DNA of 64,000 nucleotides, taken from assembly GCA_009760855.2 (NCBI GenBank), contig WPIO01000004.1, forward strand, positions 2,352,001 through 2,416,000, read 5' to 3'. Made by a program: the position numbers and the translations under genes. This document shows, piece after piece, positions 52,552-63,049 of this stretch (the first letter of the stretch is position 1; each line of letters starts with the position of its first letter). The stretch comes from Cristatella mucedo. Lineage: Eukaryota > Bryozoa > Phylactolaemata > Cristatellidae. A model generated the notes under the pieces. It saw nothing but the letters and a program-made list of their open reading frames with translations. It was not told the DNA's origin and searched no databases.

Positions 52552-52893
52552 TTTTGATACTATCGATTACCAAGTCCTTCTTGAACGCCTTAGATCTCAT
52601 TTAAAAAGAAATTAAGAATGCATCTATTTATCACAGCATTTAGTGGTTTCCTGGGATTTTTCATTTATGTGCTTGTGGTACTGACACTGTGCATGGTGCC
52701 ACTAACCATACTTGCATGCTGACCTTGTGCATGTCACCCCTAACCATGTTATTCTTGTTGTTTACTGAGCATGCTACCACTAACCATTCGATCATGCTTC
52801 CTTTGCAGCAAATGTAAAGCGCCTAGAAAGAGATTGAGTTCTCTAAGGGCGCTTTACCAAGAGTATTATTATTATTATTATTATCATTATTAT
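52552..52893 (+). mobile_element. L2-A LINE, RT stub joined to tail
   Basis: FDTIDYQVLLERLRS at 52556 runs directly into HLKRN and the tail (tttaaaaagaaattaag), another internal deletion. Ends in (ATT)n. Confidence 0.85.
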
Positions 52894-52902
52894 ATGTGTA
52901 TA

Positions 52903-53172
52903 ATAATAATAATAATAATTCACTTGATAAAGCGCCCTCAGAGAACTTAATCTCTCTCTAGGCGCTTTACATTTGCTGTAAAGTGAAAGGCAATTGAATG
53001 GTAAGTAAAATCATGCTTGAAAAACAAACGAAATGAATAACATGGTTAGGGGTGACATGCACAGGGTCAGCATGCAAATGTGGTTAGTGGCAGCATGCAC
53101 AGTGTCAGCACGCATAAGCACATCAAGGACGAATCACAGGGACCCACTAAATGCTGTCCTAAATAGGTGTGT
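52903..53172 (-). mobile_element. L2-A tail, inverted partner of the preceding copy
   Basis: aataataataataattcact then the complete reverse tail to gctgtcctaaataggtgtg. Forms a palindrome with 52620-52893. Confidence 0.9.
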
Positions 53173-54559
53173 TAGCACCCTATACCTTTGAAGGCACCTT
53201 AAATATGCTGCATGGCAAGCATGCAATTGGTTAGTGATAACAGACCAGCACGGATAAACATTCCAAGGGCAATGCACACGACCCAACAAATGCTGTCAGG
53301 ACCATGAGTGTTTTTAGCCTAATTTTAAACTCAAGTCGCACGACGTCGTGATGGCAGTCGGGAGTGAGTTCCCTGCCTGTATGCATATCCTCAACATCAT
53401 AGGTCATAATTATTTTATGCATCCTAGCATTTGAAAGCTAAGGGCGTAGAAAGCACTTCCATGAATGGCCAGGCTAAACACACATATGGTCTCTAGAAGA
53501 TCGTTCTTGGCAGGTTATCTTTCGGTGGCAATGGCTTTCCACCCGGATGAAAACTAGTGGGTGTCAATCTCATATTACTGCAACAATAGGATAGCTACAT
53601 TCGGAGAGTTGGCATTTTTCTAAATGCGTAAATAGTTTTTGACGCGAGTAATGCCGTCTCGTAGCTGCACAAAGCCACGATTACGGTGCATATCATTCAT
53701 GTGACCAACTCGTCCTACGGTTGTAGATGTTCGTGCTACTCTTTGATGGAAGACCTACAGCAGAGGAACTAGCAACGAGCTCATCGATTTTGATTGTCGG
53801 TGATGCATAGAAACCAGGCGCGCGTGATGCCAGACGAGCTGAGGGTATCGCCGCCGCGCGAGAACTTAGGCTTGCCGCCGCCGGGAGCGCCACTGCGGCT
53901 CCGGCGACGTAACGATTGCAGCTGCGCGGCGGGACAGCGCGGCTACGTTGCAATGCTCCTTAAATCTGCATTCGAGCGAGCAGGCAGCCTGCGGACCGCT
54001 TAGGGCCTGCCTGCCTGCTTCCTTCCTTCCTTCCTTCTCCGCGTGGAGGCAGGCGCGTTGATGAGCTCGATAGCGAATGGGACAGGCTGCTGCTCGCTCA
54101 GCATCTAATTCGATTGTGAAAGTTGTGCATAACGAAATTAACGACGGCGCCCTTCTAGTCGCCGAGTAAGCTGAGTCGATGAATCCGATCGATCGACGAG
54201 TCTCTGCAGCATGGCCGACTAGTGGCTAACCCAGAAATCGTGCCCAGTGACGGTCTAGAGGCGCGAAAATCGGAGTCGAAAGAAGAAAATCGGAAAATCG
54301 AAAGTCGGCAATCGCAAAAATCGCCGGCGGTGCGACTCAAACGTGCGACCGACTCGTCCCCCGAGCTCGGCGTGACGAAGCAAAGATATTCAGATGTATG
54401 CAGACGTGCCTGTGTGCATTTTTACGCACAAATACATCAAAGCCCTTAAGATGCACCTTTTTTGATATTTTAGCAGTCAGCCGTCAGCCAGATAAAAAAA
54501 AACGCTGTAACATCCCAAAAAAGGTAGCCTGGTAAGATAGAATCGCATAATTTATGCAC
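53173..54559. other. Mostly unique sequence, no gene recognised
   Basis: An L2-like degenerate stretch continues to about 53440 (aaatatgctgcatggcaagc; SRLFKS-type debris). A trace of L2-B tail lies at 53650-53690 (minus). A CpG-rich patch covers 53810-54010 and a (CTTC) run 54010-54036. A 75-codon frame at 54222-54449 is Lys/Glu/Ser-rich without a known domain. Confidence 0.4.
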
Positions 54560-54724
54560 CTGTTTATTACAGCATTCGGCAGGACTTTGTAATCAGTCTT
54601 TCGTGTGCATTTACCTGCTTACACTGTACCTGCTCTTTGCGATTGCTGATGCTTTATATACAGCATCTGTAAAGTGCTTAGAAAGAGACTGAGTTCCCTG
54701 AGGGCGCCATAAAAAAGGGTATGG
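54560..54724 (+). mobile_element. L2-A-like tail, diverged
   Basis: cacctgtttattacagcatt, then gtaaagtgcttagaaagaga, ctgagttccctgagggcgcc. Confidence 0.8.
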
Positions 54725-54803
54725 TTATCATGCAATGTCCTCAGAAGTTGAGCTGACGATCTCTGAAGCCAGTGCCTAGCGCCATTAGCTCATCGTAACT
54801 CAC

Positions 54804-54925
54804 ATCTCGGCGAGCAAGCTCAGCTCTTCTTCTCTCCCGCCGATCGTCGAACTTGGCGTCGGCTATGAATTGTCCGGTCGTCGACCTGGTGCAGGCGAAT
54901 CGCTTGCTGCGACCGGTGCCATGAT
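54804..54925 (-). CDS. Possible coding exon, unrecognised
   Basis: On the minus strand this 122 bp segment is bounded by an acceptor (acaattgcag) and a donor (gtgagt). It is open in one frame: DHGTGRSKRFACTRS then GQFIADAKFDDRRERRRAEL. The frame is also open beyond both sites (54741-55073, 110 codons). Composition looks protein-like, with a basic/acidic helix and not low complexity. I do not recognise the family and found no partner exon. Confidence 0.25.
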
Positions 54926-56419
54926 CTGCAATTGTAAACACGCACATTCGCTGACGCGTAGCACCCAAATTTGGCCGGTGCACGTGCGTGCGTGTATGCG
55001 ACAGCGTAAACCCGAGGCTCCTTTGTAGCCCCGCACTGATCGCCATAGGAAGAGAGCTATCTCTAGAGGTCAATCGGTGGGAGCACTGAACCGGTAACCC
55101 AGAGGGATTGCGGGATTATTTCCCGCGAGAGGCAAGACCGCTTTTCGGCGTTCCGCCCCGACGCTGCCGGCCTACCAGTCGCTCTGTATTTTAAAATCTC
55201 CGACATCACCGACCACGAGCCGCTTCATGCTGCCTTCTAGTGACGTCTTTGAAGAAGCGCAATTGAATGAGCACAATCGACGGCCATTGCTCGCTGGCCA
55301 GCCTTTAGCTTTAATGATTGCAACCGAGTTAAATTCCCGCTCCAAACAGAGCGAGCAATAATAGCTGCCGTCGCTAGGGATGATAGAATCGCTTTTATCA
55401 ATCAAGAAATTCGCTTCTAAAGCTAATGGTTTCTTTTCGAACAATTTGAAAATTATTGTAAGCTGTATGAGCCTATGAAAAGCTCAAACGATAATATAGC
55501 GCGCGTAAATATAATAAAAGTAATACATTTAAAATAGCACCCTCAGAGAATTCTAGGCACGTTACATTTACTGCAAAGGAAGCACTATCGAATGGTTAGT
55601 GGTACCTTGCTCAATGACAACAAGCGTAACATAGTTAGGGCTGACATGCATAGGGTCAACGTGCACATACGGTTAATGGCAGCATGCACAGTGTCAGCAT
55701 GCATACGCAAGTAAAGGACGATTCGCATGGACCCACTCAATGCAGTGATAAATAAATGCGTTTTAGCTTCTTTTAAAATGTGATCAAGTCAGAAGACGTG
55801 ACGCAAGTCGAAAGTAAGTTCCAGGCTTAGGGACCATACGAACTAATGGAACGGTCTCCCGAAGATTTGAGGTTCGTACGGGGCATAAGTAAATGATTGG
55901 ATTCCGAAAAGCGAGAGGTACTATGCTTAGCCTGGTGGGGGAGTAGATCTGATGGGTAGGCTGGAGCCAAAGAACGTAGGAACCTAAAAGTAAGTGACAA
56001 AACATTGAAGTCAATGCTTTGCTTGACTGAGGACCGCTGCAGGTCATCGAGAAATTGTGAGATATGGCAACTACGACGCTCACAACAGACAAGCCTAGCT
56101 GCAAAGTTGTGCACCATCTGCAAGCGTCTGATTGCACAGGCCGGTAGACCGGCAGGCGGTGAGTTACAGAAGTCGATACAGGATGTCAAAATGCATGGAC
56201 TAATTTAGATGTGGTATCCCTGTCTAAACAAGCCCAAGTTTTAGCAATATTTTGTAGCTGAAAGTAGGCAGACTTGGCTGTGGAACTTAAGTGGTCGTCC
56301 ATTGAAAGGTCGCTTTGGAACAGGACGCCCAGATTTCGGGCAAATTCAATGGGACATATGCTGGCAGAGCTGATAGCAGGCGTTAGCCTTTTCAATTTCC
56401 GAATCACACTTGGTTTGCC

Positions 56420-56552
56420 CCTAATCATGTTATTCATGTCGTTTATCAAGTATGATATTACCATTAAATCGTGCTTCCCTTTGCAGCAATGTAAAGCGCC
56501 TAGAAAGATATTGAGTTCTCTGAGGGCGCTTTATCAAGTGCATTATTATTAT
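56420..56552 (+). mobile_element. L2-A tail nested in the antisense L2-A
   Basis: cctaatcatgttattcatgt, core with gatattgagttc, ends cattattattatt. The host resumes at 56555 with actagtaattcggttttgtc. Confidence 0.88.
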
Positions 56553-57039
56553 TAACTAGTAATTCGGTTTTGTCGTCGTTCAATTTACGAAAGCTTGCCG
56601 CCATCCATGTACGAATGTCATCAATGCATACAGCAAGGGAGTTGAGAGAATTCAATGTGTTGGAGGGCTGGGAGAGATCAAATCAAAGGTACAACTGCGT
56701 GGCATTCGTATAGAAGAGAAAGCCTAGATTGTGCCTGGCAATCACGTAGGCGAGAGGGAGAGTATGAATCCCGTGAAAAGAACGGGACCAACACAAACCC
56801 TGGAGGTACTCCACACTACAGTATTCTCGGATGATCTGTGTTCATTTACATCAATAATCTGGAATCTCTCACTGAGATAGGACCTGAACCACTGTAGTGC
56901 AGTGCTAACGATGACCAGGCGAGATGAGAGGCGCTCAAGGACGTAGTGATCGATGGTCTCAAAAGCTGCCGAAAGATTGAGCAAAACAAGCAGAGATACT
57001 CTACCTAAGTCAGCATTCCTAAACAGGTCGTTATTTGTT

Positions 57040-57165
57040 GGCTACCGAATGCGTACCGAAAGCCACTTAAGCTGTGAGTGCGCTATACAAAACTCTCCTG
57101 CGTAACACCCACATGGTCTTTATGACTTTGTGGAGTTACTGACGGAGATACATTACATTACATAT
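57040..57165 (+). mobile_element. L2-B tail nested in the antisense L2-A
   Basis: ttggctaccgaatgcgtacc to gagatacattacattacat. Confidence 0.88.
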
Positions 57166-57442
57166 CCGCCCGAAGCAATGCTGACTCTGCGGAGAGCTTA
57201 GGTCTAAGACCAGATTGGAAATTATTGGCAAGGTTTGAAGTTTCTATGCACGAATTTAGCCGGTCTGCCACGGCTCGTTCCAGTGCTTTTTTATTGGAAC
57301 GGTAGAAGGGAGACTGGGCGGAAGCTGCCCAAGTTATCTTGGTCTTTTTCAGTTTCTTGATTAGTGGCCCGACTGCAGCCTTTTTGAAAGGTTCTGGGAC
57401 ATGACCTGAGGCTAATGACATATTTACGAAATTAGTTATGCA

Positions 57443-57540
57443 TGGCAGCACCATATCCAGCAAATGTAAAGCGCCTAGAAAGAGATTGAGTTCTCTGGGG
57501 GGCTTTATAAAGTGCATTATTATTATTATTATTATTATCT
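57443..57540 (+). mobile_element. L2-A tail nested in the antisense L2-A
   Basis: gcagcaccatatccagcaaa, core, (ATT)n to 57538. Only ~95 bp of element. Confidence 0.85.
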
Positions 57541-58800
57541 AAGCATCGTAGAAGCAGGACGGTGGAATTAGGGTCTATCAGGACTGCTTGTCTTTTTGAT
57601 TGGGATATGAGCTTAAGATTGAGATCATTAGTGGCCTCCTTGAATGAAGACATTGAGGTGCTGCATGGAATTGAGGGCCAGGATTCCACGGGGTTTGCTG
57701 CCACCCAAGGGATGGACTCCGTGATCTTGTCTCTCTTTTCGACAAAGAAGCTAGAGAAGCGATCTGCTAGATCATCATAAGGATCACTAGGTAAGGAGCT
57801 AACCTGGGAATGGTTAAGTAGATGGTTGATCATTGACATCAGCATTTTTAGATTGTGCGTCTGTTATCCAACAATGTTTTTAGAAAAGCTAGACTCGGCC
57901 TTTGCTAGGATCGATTGGTACGATTTACTGTACTCTTTGCATGCCTGTCGATGGACAGTCAGTCCTGATCTTTCGTGAGCTTTTTCAAGCTTTCGCTTAG
58001 TAGATCTAGCTAGTTTAATGTCTGCAACCATAGGCCGTCTGGGCAAGGGCGTATAGTTTGCTTAGTCAGGGGTGCAAACTCATCGAGTATGTCAGACAGT
58101 GTCGTGTTGTAGCTATCTACCAATGATGACAGGTCAAAACGGGGATTGAGAAGCAGAGGCGAAGCAGATATTCTCGCACGAACAACATCAATGTCAAGGG
58201 TTTTGAGGTTTCGCGATTCACAAGTAACTTTGGATGAGGAGGAGGGCACACATTGTAGACTGAATGAGATCTGCATGTGGTCAGATAAGCAGAAGTCGGT
58301 AATAATTGGTGATGATAGCATGTAATTGGAGGTGAAAATTTGGTCGAGTGTGAGAAGCTTGATGTGAGCAGGGCTATGCAGATGAGCCACAAGAGACAAT
58401 GAGTGCGCAAAATTCGGTGCTGAAATCGTCAGATTAAAATGAACGTTGAAATCACTTTCAATGAGAAAAGATCGATGTCTTGTACACTGAATCGAAATGA
58501 GATCAGATAAATCTGAGATAAAGGAGGACCTGGTACCTGGTGGGCGATGAACTACTGCCACCATAAGTAGCTTGTTGTCGGGTGAAATAAAGACAAAAAA
58601 TTCGAAAGACTGCTTCCAGGGTACTGCAAACGGCTTACTATTGAAATTAGAGTGTGTGATAATAGCGACTCCTCTTCCATTTTTGATTTATCTAGGGTCG
58701 TCAAAGAAGGAGAAGCCAGATGGGTTTGCGTCTTTAATTGGCGGACACTATACCTGTTCTAGCCAAGTTTCTGAAGCGATCTGCGTTTAGATGTTCACAG

Positions 58801-60474
58801 GCCCGTAATTTCTTAGGCGCTACGATCAAACAAACGCAGATAAGCTTTAGATTGATCTTAGCTGTATCGTTTTCCTTGTACGATGTTCTCAAGAACTTTG
58901 GTTTACAGAAGAGAATTCTGCAGCGGACAAGAAACGCTAGTAGAGCTCTGAGTCGGAAGGCGAGAATGTCCTTCAAGAGTTTTCTTGCGTTCCTGCTCGC
59001 CTCGTTTTAAGTGAATGTAGCGCCGATGCAGACGACTTATGGAATGCGAACACGATAGGAATTCGATCGGACTTAAAAGGTGGCAATTAATTAAAATTAA
59101 CTGCAATTAACTAACCAATCGCTTGAAATTTGCATTACACTTACAATCGACGACAGCCTTTTTTCCGAACCACAGTGTAGCGTCAGCTCGTCCAGTCTGC
59201 ATGTCTCATGCTTCAGTAGCTGCCTATCGATCATCGAATTAATTTTCAATTTTCAATTATTAATTAACTTAATTTATTAATTTTCAATTAATTTTCACAT
59301 CCTAAGACTGGCTATTAGGTCTTGTCACTCAGTAGTACCAACTTAACTATTCTATCTTCTTGCTCCACAAGTCACGTGCCTCTCGAACCGCCCGCTCCAC
59401 GGCAATTAGTCATCTCACCGTCCGTCGAACTAAATTGAAAATCTTGGTGATCGAATCGTCAGCATGATCGTGATCGTCAGCAGTGATCGGCTCGTATGCA
59501 CCGATAGTAAACGGGAGCTCTCTTCCGGCTACGCTCGCTACTACGAAATGAGCTCGAGTATCATTTAAGTCTCAGCTAAAGACTCGTCCATTCCTGTCAG
59601 CATTTCCTTGGCCACGCCTAACTTCTCTTTTTCGTCCCTGTGTACTTTGCGAGCTTGCCAGTGCACGATTCAGTGCGTGTTACATGCATGCCAGAGATCC
59701 TACAAATCCGTGGCCCCGAAAAGTCTACACGCTTACAGGCCCGTAAGCGTGATACTCGTTTGCTTTTGCGTGCTCGATACCAGACATCTCACTAACCCCA
59801 ATCGTCGGTACTCTTGCAGAGAATCGTAAAGCGCCTTGATAGATCCACGTAGTAATAGTAATAATAACATTAGTTTTTGCAATAATGGTCGCAATAATAG
59901 TTAGTTGATTGTGAAGCACACCCTAAATGAAATAAATCTCTATCGCGGGGCTTGACAACTCGCTGCAAAAGACTAGATATAACCAAGGGGATAGTTACTC
60001 GTTCGGTATGCCTCAAGTAAACACGAGCACACTAGTTCCATGCTTAGACAACTATGCAAAAGCAACATACAAGAAAATGCTCAGGGCCGTTTGATAGTTG
60101 GACCCCGCGCGGCTAGAAACATTCGCTGACTCGTGCACAATTGAGCACACAAAGGATAGCAAGCAGGATGAATGAGGACACGCTCACTGCCGCTCAGAAA
60201 TGTTGTTTGCCGGGGGACTTCCGCTTTTGTAATTAGCTCTGCGTCCGGCCACTAATGTATGCCCCACCTGCAACAGGTGGTTGGGCAGTTCACTCGGCTA
60301 AGCAACCGGCCTTTGATGTAGAGCACGTTGCTCGCCGAAACTCACTTTCCCACCTGCCGTAAATCAGCCAGCTCGTATCTATGCACGTGCGAGAGAGAAA
60401 ACTGAGAGTCTCGTTTACCGCCTACGTCTACGCTCTTGTCTCCGTGAGGCTCCACTAGAACTGATAGTAATAAT
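58801..60474. other. Unique sequence, no gene recognised
   Basis: 58801-59010 may be the 5' part of the L2-A copy. An AT-rich run of aattaattttcaatt repeats lies at 59232-59300. A decayed L2-A tail lies near 59815-59875 (taaagcgccttgatagatcc, then taataataac). Nothing gene-like seen. Confidence 0.45.
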
Positions 60475-60885
60475 AATACATTTGATTTAGGCCCTCAAAA
60501 AACGCAATTTCGTTCTAGGCACTTTACATTTGCTGCAAAGGAAGCACGATCGAATGGTTAGTGGCAGCATGCACAGTGTCAGCAAGCATAAGCACGTGGA
60601 GGACGAATCGCAAGGACCCACTAAATGCTGCGATAAATAGATGCGTTTTTAGTTTCTTTTTAAAGTGTGGTCAAGTCAGGAGATGTCGCGACGAAAGTCA
60701 GGAGTGAATTCCAGGCTTTAGGAGCATACGAACAAAAGGTACGATCTCCAAAGGATTTGAGGTTTGTATGTGGAAGCTGCAGAGTTTTGAACCAGCTGTA
60801 AGCACCCGATTGCAGAGGACGGTAGGCCAGCAAGCAGCGAGTTACTGAAGTCGAGACGGGATATCACAAATGCATGGAACAATTT
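60475..60885 (-). mobile_element. L2-A LINE, C-terminal part and tail
   Basis: Tail at 60475-60640 (aataataatacatttgattt), then minus SRLDFSNSLLAGLPSSAIGC and RLQLVQNSAA. It has an internal deletion near 60770, where LKSF-type sequence meets LQLVQN. It abuts the next element at about 60885. Confidence 0.88.
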
Positions 60886-62810
60886 AGTCGCTTCTCTCGA
60901 TTCTTTGTGCACAAGATAGACAAGATCAGGGAGTCTATCCATGCGATGACAATATCCCCCTAGAATACTGTTCCTTGATTCCTGGCTGCACCTCAATGTC
61001 TACATTTAAGCAGGTCATTAATGATCTCGTCCTGAAGTTCATATCCCAATCATAGAAGTCAACAAGTCCTCTGGAAACTATTCCCACTGTCCTGCTTCTA
61101 AGTTGCATTGATCTGCTGCTGCCATGCATAACTAACATCATTAATATGTCATTAGCCTCAGGTCATGTCCCAGCACCTTTCAAAAAAGCTGTAGTCAAGC
61201 CACTTCTCAAGAAAGCGACACTAGACCAAGAGAACTTGAGCAACTACCTCCTAGTCTCCCTTCTGCCATTCCTATCAAAGATACTGGAACGGGTCGTGGC
61301 GGACCAGCTGAACTCATATATTGAAACTTCAAACCTTGCTAGTCATTTCCAGTCTGGCTTTAGAGCTAATCACTCCACAGAGTCAGCATTGCTTAGGGCA
61401 TACAACGACCTAGTTAGGAATGCAGACATAGGTAGAGTGTCTCTGCTTGTTTTGCTCGATCTTTCGGCAGCTTTTGATACTATCTATCACAGAGTTCTTC
61501 TAGAGCGCCTCTCATCTTGCCTAGGCATCACTGGCACTGCTCTGCAGTGGTTCAGGTCCTATCTCAGTGGGAGACTGCAGAGTAATGACGTGAATGGACA
61601 AAGATCATCTGAAGTACCTCTGAAATATGGAGTACCTCAGGGCTCAGTTCTAGGTCCGGTTCTTTTCACGGTTTATACTCTGCCTCTTGCTGATGTGATT
61701 GCCAAGCACAATCTAGGCTTTCACTTCTATGCGGATGACACTCAGTTGTATCTTTGCTTTGATCCCTCACAGCCTTCGAGCACCTCAAATTCTCTAAACT
61801 CACTAGCTGCATGCATTGATGACATCCACACATGGATGACAGCAAATGGTCTCAAACTAAGCGATGATACAACTAGCTTGCTAGTTATGGGCCAACCCAG
61901 TGTGATGAAATTGGAAAGACTGACGCTCAAAATTGGCTCTGCCAGCATATCTCCTGTTGAATCGGCTCGAAATCTAGGGGTCATGTTCCAAAGTGACCTC
62001 TCGTTAGATACCCACATCAGCTCCACAGTCGAGTCTGCCTACTTTCAGCTACATAGCATTGATAAAATTCGGGCTTGTTTAGATAAGGATACGACGTCTA
62101 AGTTGGTTCATGCATCTGTGACATCCCGTCTTGACTTCTGTAACTCGCTGCTTGCTGGCCTACCGGCATGTGCAAACAGGCGATTACAGCTGGTGCAAAA
62201 CTCTGCAGCTAGGATTGTCTATCGTGAGTGTCACAGTTGCCACAGCACACAACTGCTCGCCGACCTGCACTGGCTCCCAGTCAAGCAAGGGATTGAATTC
62301 AAGGTTTTGTCGCTCACTTTTTGGTCACTTCATTATTTGGTTACAGCCTACCCCTCAGATCTACTCCCCGACCAGGCCAAGCATCGTACCACCCGCTTTT
62401 CAGAATCCAACAGTATACCAATACCTCGTACAAACCTCAAATCCTTTGGAGATCGTGCATTTAGTTCGTATGCTCCCAAAGCCTGGAACTCCCTCCCGAC
62501 TTGCGTCAGAACATCCCTGACTAGACCACATTTAAAAAGAACTTAAAACACCTATTTAGGGCAGCATTTAGTGGGTCCCTGTGATCCGTCCTTCATGTGC
62601 TTATGCGTGCTGACTTTTGTGCATGCTGCCACTAACCACTTTCGCATGCTGACCCTGTGCATATAACCCCCAACCATGTTATTCGTGTTGTTTATCGAGC
62701 ATGATGTTACTCACCATTCAATCGTGCTTTCCTTTGCAGCAAATGTAAAGCGCCTAGAAAGAGATTGAGTTCTCTGAGGGGGCTTTATCAAGTGCATTAT
62801 TATTATTATT
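60886..62810 (+). mobile_element. L2-A LINE, best-preserved copy (RT, C-terminus, tail)
   Basis: Starts in the endonuclease-RT linker (SRFFVHKIDKIRESIHAMTI, broken) and enters a 466-codon open frame at 61146-62546. It ends with the complete untranslated tail: core aaagcgcctagaaagagatt and (ATT)n to 62808. 5'-truncated; no endonuclease. Confidence 0.95.
61146..62546 (+). CDS. L2-clade non-LTR reverse transcriptase, 5'-truncated ORF
   Basis: 466 residues without a stop. Fingers 4-60 (SGHVPAPFKKAVVKPLLKK; FLSKILERV), QSGFRANHSTESALLR at 69-84. RT block [10 protein letters not shown] has Asp105 and Asp111; block [11 protein letters not shown] is at 162-171; block C YADD is at 195-198 (Asp197, Asp198). 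After RT come thumb and C-terminus with SRLDFCNSLLAGLPACANRR, LQLVQNSAAR, LHWLPVKQGI, RTNLKSFGDRAFSSYAPKAW. Role: reverse transcription at the target site for LINE copying. The metal-binding Asp residues are intact. Two usually invariant spots are altered (NYRPVSL is NYLLVSL; FDTIDH is FDTIYH). With the N-terminus missing, I infer it is inactive. The ATG is only the first Met of a truncated frame. Confidence 0.9.
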   Translation: MSLASGHVPAPFKKAVVKPLLKKATLDQENLSNYLLVSLLPFLSKILERVVADQLNSYIETSNLASHFQSGFRANHSTESALLRAYNDLVRNADIGRVSLLVLLDLSAAFDTIYHRVLLERLSSCLGITGTALQWFRSYLSGRLQSNDVNGQRSSEVPLKYGVPQGSVLGPVLFTVYTLPLADVIAKHNLGFHFYADDTQLYLCFDPSQPSSTSNSLNSLAACIDDIHTWMTANGLKLSDDTTSLLVMGQPSVMKLERLTLKIGSASISPVESARNLGVMFQSDLSLDTHISSTVESAYFQLHSIDKIRACLDKDTTSKLVHASVTSRLDFCNSLLAGLPACANRRLQLVQNSAARIVYRECHSCHSTQLLADLHWLPVKQGIEFKVLSLTFWSLHYLVTAYPSDLLPDQAKHRTTRFSESNSIPIPRTNLKSFGDRAFSSYAPKAWNSLPTCVRTSLTRPHLKRT

Positions 62811-62811
62811 A

Positions 62812-63047
62812 CTTGTTATCCATGTCTAAGCAAGCCCAAATTTTAGCAATGCTATGTAGCTGAAAGTAGGCAGACTTGACTATGGAGCTGACATGGTCGT
62901 CTAATGAAAGATCACTTTGGAACATTGCACATAGATTTCGTGCAGATTCAACAGGAGATGTTGTGTTGGCAGAGCCGATTGTGAGCGTTAAGCTTTCCAA
63001 TTTTTGAATCACGCTTGGTTTTCCTGCAATTAGAGCAAAGGTACAAC
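62812..63047 (-). mobile_element. L2-A LINE fragment
   Basis: Minus strand GKPSVIQKLESLTLTIGSAN, SPVESARNLCAMFQSDLSLD and FQLHSIAKIWACLD. CTFAL is joined directly to IAGKPS, so about 130 bp after YADD is missing. Abuts the (ATT)n of the previous copy. Confidence 0.85.
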
Positions 63048-63049
63048 TA

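Larger units (their letters stand above)
55525..58800 (-). mobile_element. L2-A LINE, longest copy: endonuclease to tail, with three nested insertions
   Basis: Minus strand from right to left. First comes the endonuclease: QIASETWLEQV near 58775, GRGVAIITHS near 58670, VVHRPPGTRSSFISDLSDL from 58555, LDQIFTSNYMLSSPIITDFC and SDHMQISFSL. The linker follows (FDLSSLVDSYNTTLSDILDE; KLARSTKRKLEKAHERSGLT; DRFSSFFVEKRDKITESIPW). Then RT (SLASGHVPEPFKKAAV; LNLSAAFETIDHYVLERLSS), C-terminus and tail (55525-55740). It is interrupted at 57443-57540 (L2-A tail, +), 57040-57160 (L2-B tail, +) and 56420-56550 (L2-A tail, +). The GVPQGS and YADD blocks are frameshifted or lost, so it is dead. Confidence 0.92.

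Noticed and set aside
60475-62810. Twin-priming 5' inversion of one L2 insertion
   Set aside because: The inverted left part contains its own 3' tail and C-terminus, so it is a separate insertion and not the inverted 5' part of the same copy.
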